52,512 nucleotides of DNA from Limiplasma sp045538465 (GTDB taxonomy: Bacteria; Bacillota; Clostridia; Christensenellales; Aristaeellaceae): contig JAZSRK010000088.1 in the NCBI GenBank assembly GCA_045538465.1, positions 1 through 52,512 of the forward strand, given 5' to 3'. This document shows, piece by piece, positions 1 through 7,401 of this stretch. The notes beneath the pieces were generated by a model. The model was not told where the DNA came from and did no database searches. It was given only the letters and a program-made list of their open reading frames with translations. The position numbers were made by a program, and so were the translations under genes. Position 1 is the stretch's first letter, and every line of letters starts with the position of its first letter.

Positions 1-52
1 TGCTCAGAATCTCTACCACTCGACGGCGTAGTTCCTGCTGCTGATTCAACAT
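1..52 (-). CDS. N-terminal fragment of an unidentified protein, cut by the window edge
   Basis: Reading leftwards from an ATG at 52 gives an open frame, MLNQQQELRRRVVEILS, that leaves the window. A purine-rich stretch (AGAGGGAAAG) lies 12-20 bases upstream, a weak ribosome site. The plus-strand frames across the same bases close quickly or give low-complexity sequence, so the minus reading is preferred. Seventeen residues are too few to name a family; the segment looks like a charged amphipathic helix. Confidence 0.4.
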   Translation of the reverse strand, partial: MLNQQQELRRRVVEILS

Positions 53-101
53 GCTTCTTCTCTTCTTTCCCTCTTTTCTTCTATTTTACCATTTTTATAT
101 G

Positions 102-129
102 AAAAAGCCCAGCTTTCGCTGGACTTTTT
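102..129. terminator. Bidirectional hairpin
   Basis: Twelve-base arms at 102-113 and 118-129 differ at one position and begin and end in A5/T5 runs, so either transcript would end in U residues. It separates the leftward fragment at the edge from the coat operon. Confidence 0.55.
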
Positions 130-139
130 CGACAGTCTG

Positions 140-168
140 AGCTGTATTGATCGCAATACAGCTTTTTT
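140..168 (+). terminator. Perfect hairpin followed by T6
   Basis: AGCTGTATTG at 140-149 pairs perfectly with 154-163 around an ATCG loop, and the T-run continues to 168. No rightward gene precedes it in the window. It may insulate the coat operon from antisense or distant transcription, or form part of that operon's leader. Confidence 0.6.
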
Positions 169-224
169 GTATGCATGGTTTTTCCATCATGGGGCAGCCT
201 ATCCACCGGAGGTGATCGATAACC

Positions 225-398
225 ATGAGTCCCAAGGAATTGATGTACATCGAGGATGCCCTGAACCACGAACAGTTCTTGCAAAGCCAGTTTCAGCAAG
301 CAGCGCAGGCATTGCAAAACCCGCAGCTGAAAACCTGCGTCAGCCAGATGGCGCAAGACCATCATCAGCTGTTCCAAAAGCTGTACCAGCTGGTGTAA
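225..398 (+). CDS. Small spore-coat-associated protein (57 aa), first gene of the coat pair
   Basis: A 57-residue protein starting MSPKELMYIEDALNHE. The ATG at 225 follows a strong GGAGGTGAT ribosome site at 208-216. The sequence is rich in Gln, His and Leu and looks like one long amphipathic helix (FLQSQFQQAAQAL). It ends 14 bases before the CotF-like gene, so the two are probably cotranscribed. Clostridia often place such a short coat-like protein before a CotF-domain protein, and the helical, Gln-rich composition matches. Deposition in the spore coat is inferred from the neighbour. It is easily missed because of its size and because another frame stays open through it. Confidence 0.75.
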   Translation: MSPKELMYIEDALNHEQFLQSQFQQAAQALQNPQLKTCVSQMAQDHHQLFQKLYQLV

Positions 399-412
399 AG
401 GAGGAATGCGTG

Positions 413-670
413 ATGAACGACAAGGAGATCATGGAGAACCTGCTGCAAACCACCAAAGGCGTGTGCGATCTGTACCTGCACGGTGCCATTGAGTCATCCA
501 CCCAGAATGTGCACAGTACCTTCGACGATGCACTCAGCCAAAGCCTGTGCATGCAAAACCAGCTATACAACCAGATGGCGCAGCAGGGCTGGTACCCCAT
601 GCAGCAGGCAGACCAGCAGCAGATCCAGCAGGTGCATAACAAGTTCGGGGCGAATGTTCCGTCCCTGTAA
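413..670 (+). CDS. CotF-like spore coat protein (85 aa)
   Basis: An 85-residue protein starting MNDKEIMENLLQTTKGVCDL, from an ATG at 413 behind AAAGGAGGAA at 398-405. The pattern of a helical segment with a conserved Gly-Val-x-Asp-Leu, a His-Gly, a Ser/Thr-rich turn and a second helix ending in the aromatic GWYPMQQ matches the coat-F family of small spore coat proteins, found in the outer coat of Bacillus and Clostridia spores. It pairs with the 57-residue gene upstream. No sporulation sigma promoter was recognised. A GTG in frame at 410 could also start translation but sits closer to the ribosome site. The sequence stays open upstream, but that extension has no ribosome site. Confidence 0.8.
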   Translation: MNDKEIMENLLQTTKGVCDLYLHGAIESSTQNVHSTFDDALSQSLCMQNQLYNQMAQQGWYPMQQADQQQIQQVHNKFGANVPSL

Positions 671-680
671 AAAAATCATG

Positions 681-704
681 CCCCGTTCTCTACCGAGAAC
701 GGGG
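681..704 (-). terminator. Terminator of the FtsH-like gene
   Basis: A perfect 10-base stem, CCCCGTTCTC with GAGAACGGGG, around a TACC loop. On the minus strand it is followed within four bases by a run of T, so it mainly ends the leftward protease transcript. The coat operon may use it less well, since its 3' side has few T. Confidence 0.8.
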
Positions 705-712
705 CGTATTGC

Positions 713-2224
713 TTACTCTGCCGCTGGGCTTGTCAGCCCCAGCGCTTCCCGCACTTCTTCCTCGCCAAGCACTTCCCGCTCGAGGAGCAGCCGGGTCAGA
801 CGTTCCCACGACCGGCGGTGGGTACGCAGCAGGCTGGCAGCCAGTTGTTGCCCCATGGTAAGCCATTGCTGGGCTGCTGCATCCTTTTGGGGCTGGGAGA
901 AGTAGTAGGCTTCCTCTGTACCGGGCAGCATGCCCCATTCGCATACCATACGCTGGGCCAGCATGGCGGCGCGCTCGATATCGTTGGCTGCGCCGTTGGT
1001 CACATGATCGCTGCCGCAAAGCAGGATCTCTGCTTCCCGACCGCTAAGGGCCACGGCGATGTGGTGCAGCAGCTCCTGCTTGCGGTGGAACAGCTTCTCC
1101 GGCGGTATGGCCATGCTGTAGCCCGCAGCACCTTTGCCGGTGGGTATGATGGATACCTTTCGGATGTTGCTTTCGGGTAGAAGGAGGGCAGTGGCAAGGG
1201 CGTGGGCAGCCTCGTGGGCGGCGGTCAGCTCTCGCTCCTGCCGGTGGCGCATGGGGCTGCGCTCTTGCCCAAAGAGCAGGGTATCCATGGCTTTGTAGAT
1301 ATCCTGCTGGCTAATGGCACTGCTGCCGCGTTTTACGGCCAAAATGGCGGCCTCATTGAGCAGCCCTTCCAGCCTTGCGCCGGAGAAAAGTGCCGTCTGG
1401 GCGGCGATACTATTCAGGTCCACACTGTCATCCATGGGCTTTTGCCGTGCGTGTACCGCAAGGATCTGTTCCCGCTCCCGCAGGCTAGGCAGAGGCACTT
1501 CGATGTGCCGGTCAAAGCGTCCGGCACGAAGCAAGGCTTCATCCAAGGTGTCGATGCGGTTGGTGGCGGCCAGCACCACTACGCCCTGCCGCGGGTGAAA
1601 GCCGCTCATTTCCGAAAGCAGCGCATTCAAGGTCTGATCCCGCTCGTCGCTGCGGTTATCCCGCTTTTTGCCAATGGCATCGATCTCATCAAAGAAGATG
1701 ACCGCCTGACCGGCTTTGCGTGCTTTGGCAAACAAGCTGCGGATGCGGCTGGCGCCTACGCCAACATACATTTCCACAAAATCGGCGCCGTTTACGGCAA
1801 AAAATGGCACACCGGCTTCTCCGGCCAATGCGCGGGCCATCAGGGTCTTGCCTGTGCCAGGCATACCGTGCAGCAGCACCCCTCGAGGGATCTGCGCCCC
1901 CATGCGGCAAAAAGCCTCTGGTCTGCGAATAAAATCTACCAAGTCCCGCAGGCTTTCCATGGCCTCATCGTTGGCGGCTACATCCGAAAACCGCACGGCC
2001 GGTATCTCCGAAAGGGGTTCGGCAGCCTGTGCAAAGCTGCGTTCACGCTGCTTCTCCCGGCTGTTGCCAAGCAGCATCAGCATCAGCAGCGCCAAGATCA
2101 AAAAGCCATAGGGCAGGGCATCTCCTGCGGTTTGCAGCCTGCCCATCAATAGAAAAAAGAATAGGATCACAATACAAAGGCCTGCGGGCAGCAGTGCCCG
2201 GCTTCGCCTGATGCTCGACGGCAT
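713..2224 (-). CDS. ftsH: FtsH-type membrane AAA+ zinc metalloprotease with a minimal outer loop (503 aa)
   Basis: ATP-dependent membrane protease. Two membrane segments (about 12-28 and 36-53) are joined by only some eight residues. The AAA module follows: Walker A GMPGTGKT at 120-127, pore loop MYVGVGA near 152, Walker B VIFFDEID at 175-182, and a second region of homology ending AGRFDR near 238. The protease zinc site is HEAAH at 337-341 with Asp415 as third ligand. The start at 2224 has an AGGAGGTGGACGGA leader; an upstream extension lacks a ribosome site. Canonical FtsH is about 600-650 residues with roughly 70 residues outside between the helices; this one lacks that domain, and canonical HEAGH is HEAAH here. 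It may be a second, specialised FtsH; the main copy could lie elsewhere. It is divergent from the penicillin-binding protein gene. Confidence 0.9.
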   Translation of the reverse strand: MPSSIRRSRALLPAGLCIVILFFFLLMGRLQTAGDALPYGFLILALLMLMLLGNSREKQRERSFAQAAEPLSEIPAVRFSDVAANDEAMESLRDLVDFIRRPEAFCRMGAQIPRGVLLHGMPGTGKTLMARALAGEAGVPFFAVNGADFVEMYVGVGASRIRSLFAKARKAGQAVIFFDEIDAIGKKRDNRSDERDQTLNALLSEMSGFHPRQGVVVLAATNRIDTLDEALLRAGRFDRHIEVPLPSLREREQILAVHARQKPMDDSVDLNSIAAQTALFSGARLEGLLNEAAILAVKRGSSAISQQDIYKAMDTLLFGQERSPMRHRQERELTAAHEAAHALATALLLPESNIRKVSIIPTGKGAAGYSMAIPPEKLFHRKQELLHHIAVALSGREAEILLCGSDHVTNGAANDIERAAMLAQRMVCEWGMLPGTEEAYYFSQPQKDAAAQQWLTMGQQLAASLLRTHRRSWERLTRLLLEREVLGEEEVREALGLTSPAAE

Positions 2225-2253
2225 TCCGTCCACCTCCTGTTTGTTGCACTGGC

Positions 2254-2283
2254 AGTATACAGGAGGGGTGAATGCTGTGTAAA
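2254..2283 (-). promoter_or_regulatory. Promoter of the FtsH-like gene
   Basis: On the minus strand TTTACA (2278-2283) and TATACT (2254-2259) are 18 bases apart, giving a transcript start near 2247, just ahead of the ribosome site. Confidence 0.5.
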
Positions 2284-2403
2284 TGGTGCATATTGGCGTG
2301 TTTTCCACGGTTTTTGAAGGGAAAAAACGCACATAGTAGCCAAAGGCGGGTGATCGCACGAAAAACGAAGCCTTGTGCCCCGCCGCCTCTGGAGGGATGA
2401 CGG

Positions 2404-5109
2404 ATGAAAAAGGCAAAGGAACCAGCAAAAAGCGAAGCGAAGCGCCTCAAAAAGCGCCAAGATAAGCAGGCGGCGCAGGCTCAGCGGCTGCAGGAACGGG
2501 CACACCGCAAGGAGGAGACTGCCCAGCGGAAAGCGCAGCGCTTGGAGTGGCAGGAGCAGCGGTCGCATAAGGCACAGGCTGTCAAAAACCGCCAACCGGA
2601 TATTTCCGGCCGCCAAGCGGGGCGTATTGCCCGGCAGCGCAAACATCAGGGCAAAAAACTGGGCACGCCGGGGCTTCGGCGGGCTGGTTTGCCGGAGATA
2701 CAGCATCCTCTGCGGCGTATGGCAGCAGTCATGCTGTGTTTGTTTGCATTGGCGGGTTCGGTGGCCTTTTATGTGCTGGATGTGCCGCATTGGCAGCGGT
2801 TGGATATCAGCAAGATCACGGCTGCGCCCCAGACAGGGCGCATGTTTGACAGCCAAGGGGAGCTGATCGCCACCATTCGGGGCAGCCAGAACCGGGTGGT
2901 GGTGCCCTTGGAGCAGATCCCCAAACAAATACGGGATGTATTTATTGCAGCTGAAGATCTGCGCTTTTACCAGCACCGGGGGGTGGATGTGGTGCGCCTT
3001 GTGGGGGCGCTGGCCGCCAATATCCGGCAGGGCAGCTATGCGCAGGGCGGCAGCACCATTACCATGCAGCTGATCCGTCAAAGCCACCTGAGTACCCGCA
3101 AAACCATCGCCCGCAAAGCAGAGGAGATCGCACTGGCGCTGCAATTGGAAGCCAAAATGTCCAAGGATGAGATCCTTGCCATGTATCTGAATTACATCTA
3201 TTTCGGCAATGGCGCTTACGGCATCCAAGCGGCTGCCCGCACCTATTTCGATGTGGACGCAGCCGACTTAACGCTGGCGCAAGCGGCTTCGCTGGCTGCT
3301 TCCATCAAAGCACCCAGCTACTATGCGCCCCATTCTGGCAGGGAAAACAATCTCAATCGGCGGGGCTACATCCTGTCCACCATGCTAAGGGAGGGAATGA
3401 TCACCCAACAGGAGCACGACGCGGCTGCCAACGAGGAGCTGGTGCTGGCAGAGCTGCCCCCGGAGGAGCTGCGCTACGGCTGGTTTGTGGATGCCGCTCT
3501 GGACGAGGCAGAGCAGCTGTTGGGGCTGAGCAGCGATCAGGTATTAACAGGCGGTTTTACCATTCATACCACCCTCAGCCAAACCCATCAGAACGCGTTG
3601 GATGCTCAGTTTGCCAAAGATCTGTTCCCGGCTGATGCCAGCGACGGCACCAAGGTGCAGGGTGCAGCTGCCTGTGTGGATATCCGCACCGGTCAGGTGC
3701 TGGCCATTGTGGGCGGGCGGGAGTATCTGGTGCGACGGGGATTCAACCGGGCGACCGATCTGCGCAGGCAGCCGGGCTCTGCCCTGAAGCCGCTGGTGGC
3801 TTTTGCGCCCGCCATCGACCAGTTCGGGTACATGACCGCCAGCGTTCTGAAGGATGAGCCCACCAACTTTGGCGGCTATAAGCCCCGTAACGCCAGTTAT
3901 ACCTATTACGGCAATGTGAGCATGCGCACCGCCTTGCAAAACAGCCTGAATGTATCCACCGTGGCGCTGATGGATCAGATCGGCGTGCCTGCAGGGCGTG
4001 AATATCTGAAAAAAGTGGGCATTCCGCTGGATAGTCGGGATAGCAACTTAGCACTGGCCTTGGGGGCGATGACCTATGGCGTGAGCCCGGTACAGCTGGC
4101 GGCGGCTTACGCGCCCTTCGGCAACGGCGGCAGCTTCTATTCGCCCCACATGATCACCCGCATCATCGGCCCCTCCGGCGAAGTACTGTACCAACACCGA
4201 TCCCAAGGGCAGCAGGTGCTCAAAGCCACCTCTGCTTTCTTGATGACCAGCCTGTTGCAGTCGGTCACTTCCAGCGGCACAGGAGCCAAGCTTTCCGGCG
4301 CAGGCACGCCGGTGGCTGGTAAGACGGGCACTGTCAATATGACTGGCGGCGGCAACCGGGATATCTGGATGGCTTGCTACAACAGCGAGATCACCTGTGC
4401 CTTCTGGATGGGGTTTGATGAGCCGGATCAGAACCACAAGCTTGCAGGTTGGGTAAGCGGCGGCGACAACACGGCCGCCATGGCGAGGGACTACTTCCGC
4501 ACCCTGTACAAAGACCGGGATAAGCCTCAGTTCACTCGCCCGGGCGGCATCATATCGCTGGAGATCGATAAGCAGGCCATCAAATGGCGGGGCGAACCTA
4601 TGCTGGCGGTGGATCTGACCCCCAAAAAGTATCGTTACACCGAGTATTTTACCGAGGATAACCACCCCACCAAGAAAAGCGACGTGTGGACGCCGCCTCG
4701 CTCTCCCAATCGTTTTTCCGTGGGGCACAGCGACAGCGGTTATCCCTTGCTGATCATACAGCCGGCAGATGAAGCCATCTATCGTGTGCAGCGGGATGCC
4801 TACGGCGAAAGCTTTGTTCTTACCGAGCTCTACGGCACGCCCGGCGAGACGCTTTACTACACCGATACCGCCGCTAAGCCGGGGGTGCTGTACACCTACC
4901 GGGTCATTCCTGTACATGCGGAACTTTTGAATAACGGCATTTTGCTGGAGGGCATGCAGGCAGTACAGGTGGGGCAGACCAAGCATTCGGCTAATGGCGG
5001 CCTTTGGAACGGCCTGCGGGATCTGTTTCGCGGCTGGGATGATGACGACGACGAGGATGCGGTGGAAAGCATGACCGAAAACCAGACATCGATCTTTTGG
5101 ACGGAGTAG
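2404..5109 (+). CDS. Class A penicillin-binding protein: glycosyltransferase plus transpeptidase (901 aa)
   Basis: Bifunctional peptidoglycan synthase. A long cytoplasmic Lys/Arg/Gln-rich region (1-105) leads to one membrane helix (about 106-124). The GT51 domain has the catalytic Glu184 in AAEDLRFYQHRG, then GGSTITMQL near 215 and YLNYIYFGNGAYG near 261. The transpeptidase has SALK with Ser459, SLN at 514-516 and KTG at 640-642, all intact. Residues 771-857 resemble a fibronectin-III fold (YRVQRD and YTYRVIPV strands), and the tail holds an acidic run near 879-885. Start ATG 2404 follows GGAGGGA. The long basic N-terminus and acidic C-terminus are unusual. It is transcribed away from the FtsH-like gene, a context that suggests envelope quality control, but a functional link is inference. 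Confidence 0.93.
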   Translation: MKKAKEPAKSEAKRLKKRQDKQAAQAQRLQERAHRKEETAQRKAQRLEWQEQRSHKAQAVKNRQPDISGRQAGRIARQRKHQGKKLGTPGLRRAGLPEIQHPLRRMAAVMLCLFALAGSVAFYVLDVPHWQRLDISKITAAPQTGRMFDSQGELIATIRGSQNRVVVPLEQIPKQIRDVFIAAEDLRFYQHRGVDVVRLVGALAANIRQGSYAQGGSTITMQLIRQSHLSTRKTIARKAEEIALALQLEAKMSKDEILAMYLNYIYFGNGAYGIQAAARTYFDVDAADLTLAQAASLAASIKAPSYYAPHSGRENNLNRRGYILSTMLREGMITQQEHDAAANEELVLAELPPEELRYGWFVDAALDEAEQLLGLSSDQVLTGGFTIHTTLSQTHQNALDAQFAKDLFPADASDGTKVQGAAACVDIRTGQVLAIVGGREYLVRRGFNRATDLRRQPGSALKPLVAFAPAIDQFGYMTASVLKDEPTNFGGYKPRNASYTYYGNVSMRTALQNSLNVSTVALMDQIGVPAGREYLKKVGIPLDSRDSNLALALGAMTYGVSPVQLAAAYAPFGNGGSFYSPHMITRIIGPSGEVLYQHRSQGQQVLKATSAFLMTSLLQSVTSSGTGAKLSGAGTPVAGKTGTVNMTGGGNRDIWMACYNSEITCAFWMGFDEPDQNHKLAGWVSGGDNTAAMARDYFRTLYKDRDKPQFTRPGGIISLEIDKQAIKWRGEPMLAVDLTPKKYRYTEYFTEDNHPTKKSDVWTPPRSPNRFSVGHSDSGYPLLIIQPADEAIYRVQRDAYGESFVLTELYGTPGETLYYTDTAAKPGVLYTYRVIPVHAELLNNGILLEGMQAVQVGQTKHSANGGLWNGLRDLFRGWDDDDDEDAVESMTENQTSIFWTE

Positions 5110-5319
5110 GGGAGGAATGTTGAAAACTCCATGGAGGTGTCGGAGGGTAGCGACCCTCTGACTGCGATCCGAAACCAGCGGCATGTATTGCGGCCCAAAT
5201 CCGATTACATCGGCTTTGGGCTTCGGCGCTGTGGAGCCTTTCAGGCTGTCCTCACGCCTCGGTTCGCTTCGCTCACCCTTCCGGTGGTTTCGGGATCCCT
5301 TGCATAGCACGGAACAGAA

Positions 5320-5349
5320 GCCCCTGCCAAAATAAATTCTGGCAGGGGC
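5320..5349 (-). terminator. Terminator hairpin of the GGDEF gene
   Basis: GCCCCTGCCA at 5320-5329 pairs perfectly with 5340-5349 around an A/T-rich loop, just after the stop codon of the leftward GGDEF gene. The minus-strand tail is only moderately T-rich. The 210 bases between here and the penicillin-binding protein gene hold no gene; one short GGAGGGT/ACCCTC hairpin near 5142-5159 is visible. Confidence 0.6.
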
Positions 5350-5355
5350 ATAGGG

Positions 5356-5985
5356 TTATGCATCATATTTGCGCAGCAGGTTTTCCAGCGCTTCGCGAAG
5401 CAGTATGGCCTCGCCTGTGCCTTCCCGCTTGCTCAGCTTGGTAAGCCGGTGCAGCATATCCTGAGGATAATGCACGGTCTTTACCACCATCTTTTCCTCC
5501 CGGGCAAGACAGACACGGTTGTAGCCACTCAGCTTGGCCCGCACCATGGCAGCATCGGCTTTGCGAACGATCTCGCCGGGCAGCTCGCCATCTTCGGGGC
5601 TGGAAGCGATGCCCATGGACAGGCTCTGCTTGCTGCCGTCGGGCAGGGCATGATCGTATCCAGCGCGGATGCGCTCCATTTGCAGAAATACATCCTCTTT
5701 TTCGTAGCTGGCAGGAAAGACCATTGCAAACTGATCGCCGCCGTAGCGGTACAAAGCGGCATCCTTCGGCAGGCTGGTCTTCAGGTATTCACCGGCGGCA
5801 ATGAGCACCTTGTCGCCTTCTTGATGGCCAAACTCGGTGTTCACCCGCATAAAGCTGTCCATATCCGTCATTACAAGGGTGGCTTTGCCTCCCTGGGCCA
5901 TCATTTCGTTCAGGTCTCGGTCGCATTGGTCGGCCAGAGGCAGACACAGGGTCTCGTTTACAAGGTTTGTTTTCTTTTCGCTCAT
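5356..5985 (-). CDS. Degenerate GGDEF domain fused to a ribbon-helix-helix DNA-binding domain (209 aa)
   Basis: Residues about 28-160 form a GGDEF fold: TDMDSFMRVN (compare DIDxFKxxND), GHQEGDKVL, and RYGGDQF at 80-86 where GG(D/E)EF is expected. The catalytic Glu is Gln, and no RxxD inhibitory site precedes it, so cyclase activity is doubtful; nucleotide binding remains possible. Residues 166-208 read as a CopG/Arc ribbon-helix-helix: strand VVKTVHYP, helix QDMLHRLTKLSKREG, helix AILLREALENLLRKY. No membrane or sensor segment is present. The start at 5985 has AAGGAGGTGCTCTCC before it; a ten-residue upstream extension would place the ribosome site inside the gene. AT-rich dyads surround its promoter, which suggests autoregulation. 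The GGDEF call is firm; the DNA-binding tail is strong by pattern but untested. Confidence 0.85.
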   Translation of the reverse strand: MSEKKTNLVNETLCLPLADQCDRDLNEMMAQGGKATLVMTDMDSFMRVNTEFGHQEGDKVLIAAGEYLKTSLPKDAALYRYGGDQFAMVFPASYEKEDVFLQMERIRAGYDHALPDGSKQSLSMGIASSPEDGELPGEIVRKADAAMVRAKLSGYNRVCLAREEKMVVKTVHYPQDMLHRLTKLSKREGTGEAILLREALENLLRKYDA

Positions 5986-6015
5986 GGAGAGCACCTCCTT
6001 CATCATGTTGGGCAT

Positions 6016-6044
6016 ATCATATCATACCAGATATTATATGTCAA
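6016..6044 (-). promoter_or_regulatory. Promoter of the GGDEF-RHH gene
   Basis: Minus-strand TTGACA (6039-6044) and TATGAT (6016-6021) stand exactly 17 bases apart, a near-consensus vegetative promoter some 25 bases upstream of the start codon. Confidence 0.75.
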
Positions 6045-6085
6045 GTATTATTTTAAAAATAATATTATACGTGACATAATACTTG
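6031..6085. promoter_or_regulatory. AT-rich inverted repeats, candidate operator for the GGDEF-RHH protein
   Basis: CAAGTATTAT at 6042-6051 is matched by ATAATACTTG at 6076-6085. TATTATATGTCA (6033-6044 region) and TGACATAATA (6072-6081) repeat the theme, and TATTAT/ATAATA arms flank 6065-6081. The cluster covers the -35 element of the GGDEF gene and lies upstream of the thiamine pyrophosphokinase promoter. Multiple short half-sites around a promoter are typical of ribbon-helix-helix repressors; the assignment is inference. Confidence 0.45.
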
Positions 6086-6145
6086 AAAAGTAATATACAA
6101 ATAGGGTGAGTAAGAGGTTCTGGCAAGATGCAACGCCTTTCTTTC

Positions 6146-6174
6146 TTGACGAAAAGCTCTGCAGGCGCTATACT
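6146..6174 (+). promoter_or_regulatory. Promoter of the thiamine pyrophosphokinase gene
   Basis: TTGACG (6146-6151) and TATACT (6169-6174) are 17 bases apart. The predicted transcript start near 6181 precedes the ribosome site GGAGGG at 6185-6190, which also fixes the start codon at 6198. Confidence 0.65.
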
Positions 6175-6197
6175 CAGCCTGTTTGGAGGGATGCGCC

Positions 6198-6854
6198 ATG
6201 GCAACTTGCATTATTGTAGGGGCGGGAGAGTTTACGCCCCGTGGCCTGAAGCCTGCGCCGGATGATCTGGTCATTGCAGCGGATGGCGGCTACCGCTATT
6301 TGGGCAAGCTGGGCATAATACCCCATATACTGCTGGGGGATCTTGATTCTCTGGGTCGTGTGCCTCCGTCTTTGCCGGAGGGGGTAGAGCTGATCCGCCA
6401 CCCGGTACGCAAGGATGATACCGACACCGGGCTTGCGCTGTCGGTGGGGTATGAGCGTGGCTTTCGCCATTTTGCTCTGTATGGCTGCGGCGGCGGCCGT
6501 ATCGACCATTTGCTGGCGAATTTTCAGAGCATGGGGCGCTATGCGGCCATGGGCGCACAAGTGCAGCTGATCGACCCGGGCTACACCGCCTATGCCATCG
6601 CCAATGGGCAGTTGCAGTTGCCCCCAGCCAAGGCAGGCACGCTGGTAAGCGTGTTCTGTCACGGCGCGCAGGCCAAGGGCGTTACGCTGGAAGGGCTCAG
6701 CTATCCGCTGACGGATGGTGCTCTCAGCTGCGACTGGCCTTTGGGTGTGAGCAATGCCTACGAAGCGGAGCGGCCGGTGATCACCGTGAAGGACGGCACT
6801 CTGTTGGTGCTGGTGGGCTGCGAGGATGCAGCCCCTTCTCCCGACTTGGCTTGA
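6198..6854 (+). CDS. thiN: Thiamine pyrophosphokinase (218 aa)
   Basis: Transfers pyrophosphate from ATP to thiamine, making the cofactor thiamine diphosphate in the cytosol. Family signatures are in order: AADGGYRYL at 28-35, GDLDS at 47-51 (metal binding), KDDTDTGLAL at 72-81, and GGGRIDHLLAN at 98-108, followed by the beta-barrel half ending near LGVSNAY. Length is usual for the family. ATG 6198 lies seven bases after GGAGGG; an in-frame TTG at 6183 would overlap the ribosome site. In many Firmicutes thiN follows rsgA and rpe; here it stands alone behind its own promoter. Confidence 0.93.
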   Translation: MATCIIVGAGEFTPRGLKPAPDDLVIAADGGYRYLGKLGIIPHILLGDLDSLGRVPPSLPEGVELIRHPVRKDDTDTGLALSVGYERGFRHFALYGCGGGRIDHLLANFQSMGRYAAMGAQVQLIDPGYTAYAIANGQLQLPPAKAGTLVSVFCHGAQAKGVTLEGLSYPLTDGALSCDWPLGVSNAYEAERPVITVKDGTLLVLVGCEDAAPSPDLA

Positions 6855-6900
6855 CCGCATGGAAAACAGATCGACAAATACAGCAAATGAGGTGTCAGCA

Positions 6901-7389
6901 ATGAAAAGAGGCATTACAAGAAGAGAGCGGGAAGTGACCGACCGTAATGAGATCGTCGGCATTTTAAACAGAGCCAAGATCGTTCATATCGGCATGATCG
7001 ATGGGGATATGCCCTATGTAGTCCCCATGAATTACGGCTATATACTGGAAAACGGCGTGCTGACGCTGTATGTACACGGCGCAAAGGTAGGCAGAAAGCT
7101 GGATGTGATCCGGAACAATCCCAATGTATTTATTGAGATCGACACCGATATCGTGCCTTTTGAAGGAAAGCAGGCTTGCCAATACGGCACTTCGTATTCT
7201 TCTGTGATGGGCGAGGGCAAAGCAGAAGTGGTCGAGGATGTGCAGGAGAAGAAACGCGGGCTTTCTGTTATGATGAAAACCCAGACCGAAAAGGATTTTG
7301 AGTTTACCGATGCCATGGTGAATGTGGTGGCTGTTATCAAGATCACAGTTAGCGAATATACCGCAAAGCAGCGACCGATCCACTCTTGA
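6901..7389 (+). CDS. Pyridoxamine 5'-phosphate oxidase-like flavoprotein, NimA-type (162 aa)
   Basis: A split-barrel FMN-binding protein. It begins MKRGITRREREVTDRNEIV, then KIVHIGMIDGDMPYVVPMNYGY, the strand pair that forms the flavin pocket in NimA/PPOX-like proteins, and TLYVHGAKVGRKLD, the phosphate-contact region. Proteins of this group are annotated as nitroimidazole-resistance-like reductases; the real substrate is unknown. ATG 6901 has GAGGTG at 6889-6894. An in-frame ATG at 6859 is possible but lacks a ribosome site. It follows thiN by 46 bases and may share its transcript. Confidence 0.85.
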   Translation: MKRGITRREREVTDRNEIVGILNRAKIVHIGMIDGDMPYVVPMNYGYILENGVLTLYVHGAKVGRKLDVIRNNPNVFIEIDTDIVPFEGKQACQYGTSYSSVMGEGKAEVVEDVQEKKRGLSVMMKTQTEKDFEFTDAMVNVVAVIKITVSEYTAKQRPIHS

Positions 7390-7401
7390 AGAGACGAAAA
7401 G

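Noticed and set aside
167..412. N-terminal extension of the CotF-like protein
   Set aside because: The extension overlaps the 57-residue gene in another frame, has no ribosome site, and is Ala/Pro-rich without similarity to coat proteins.
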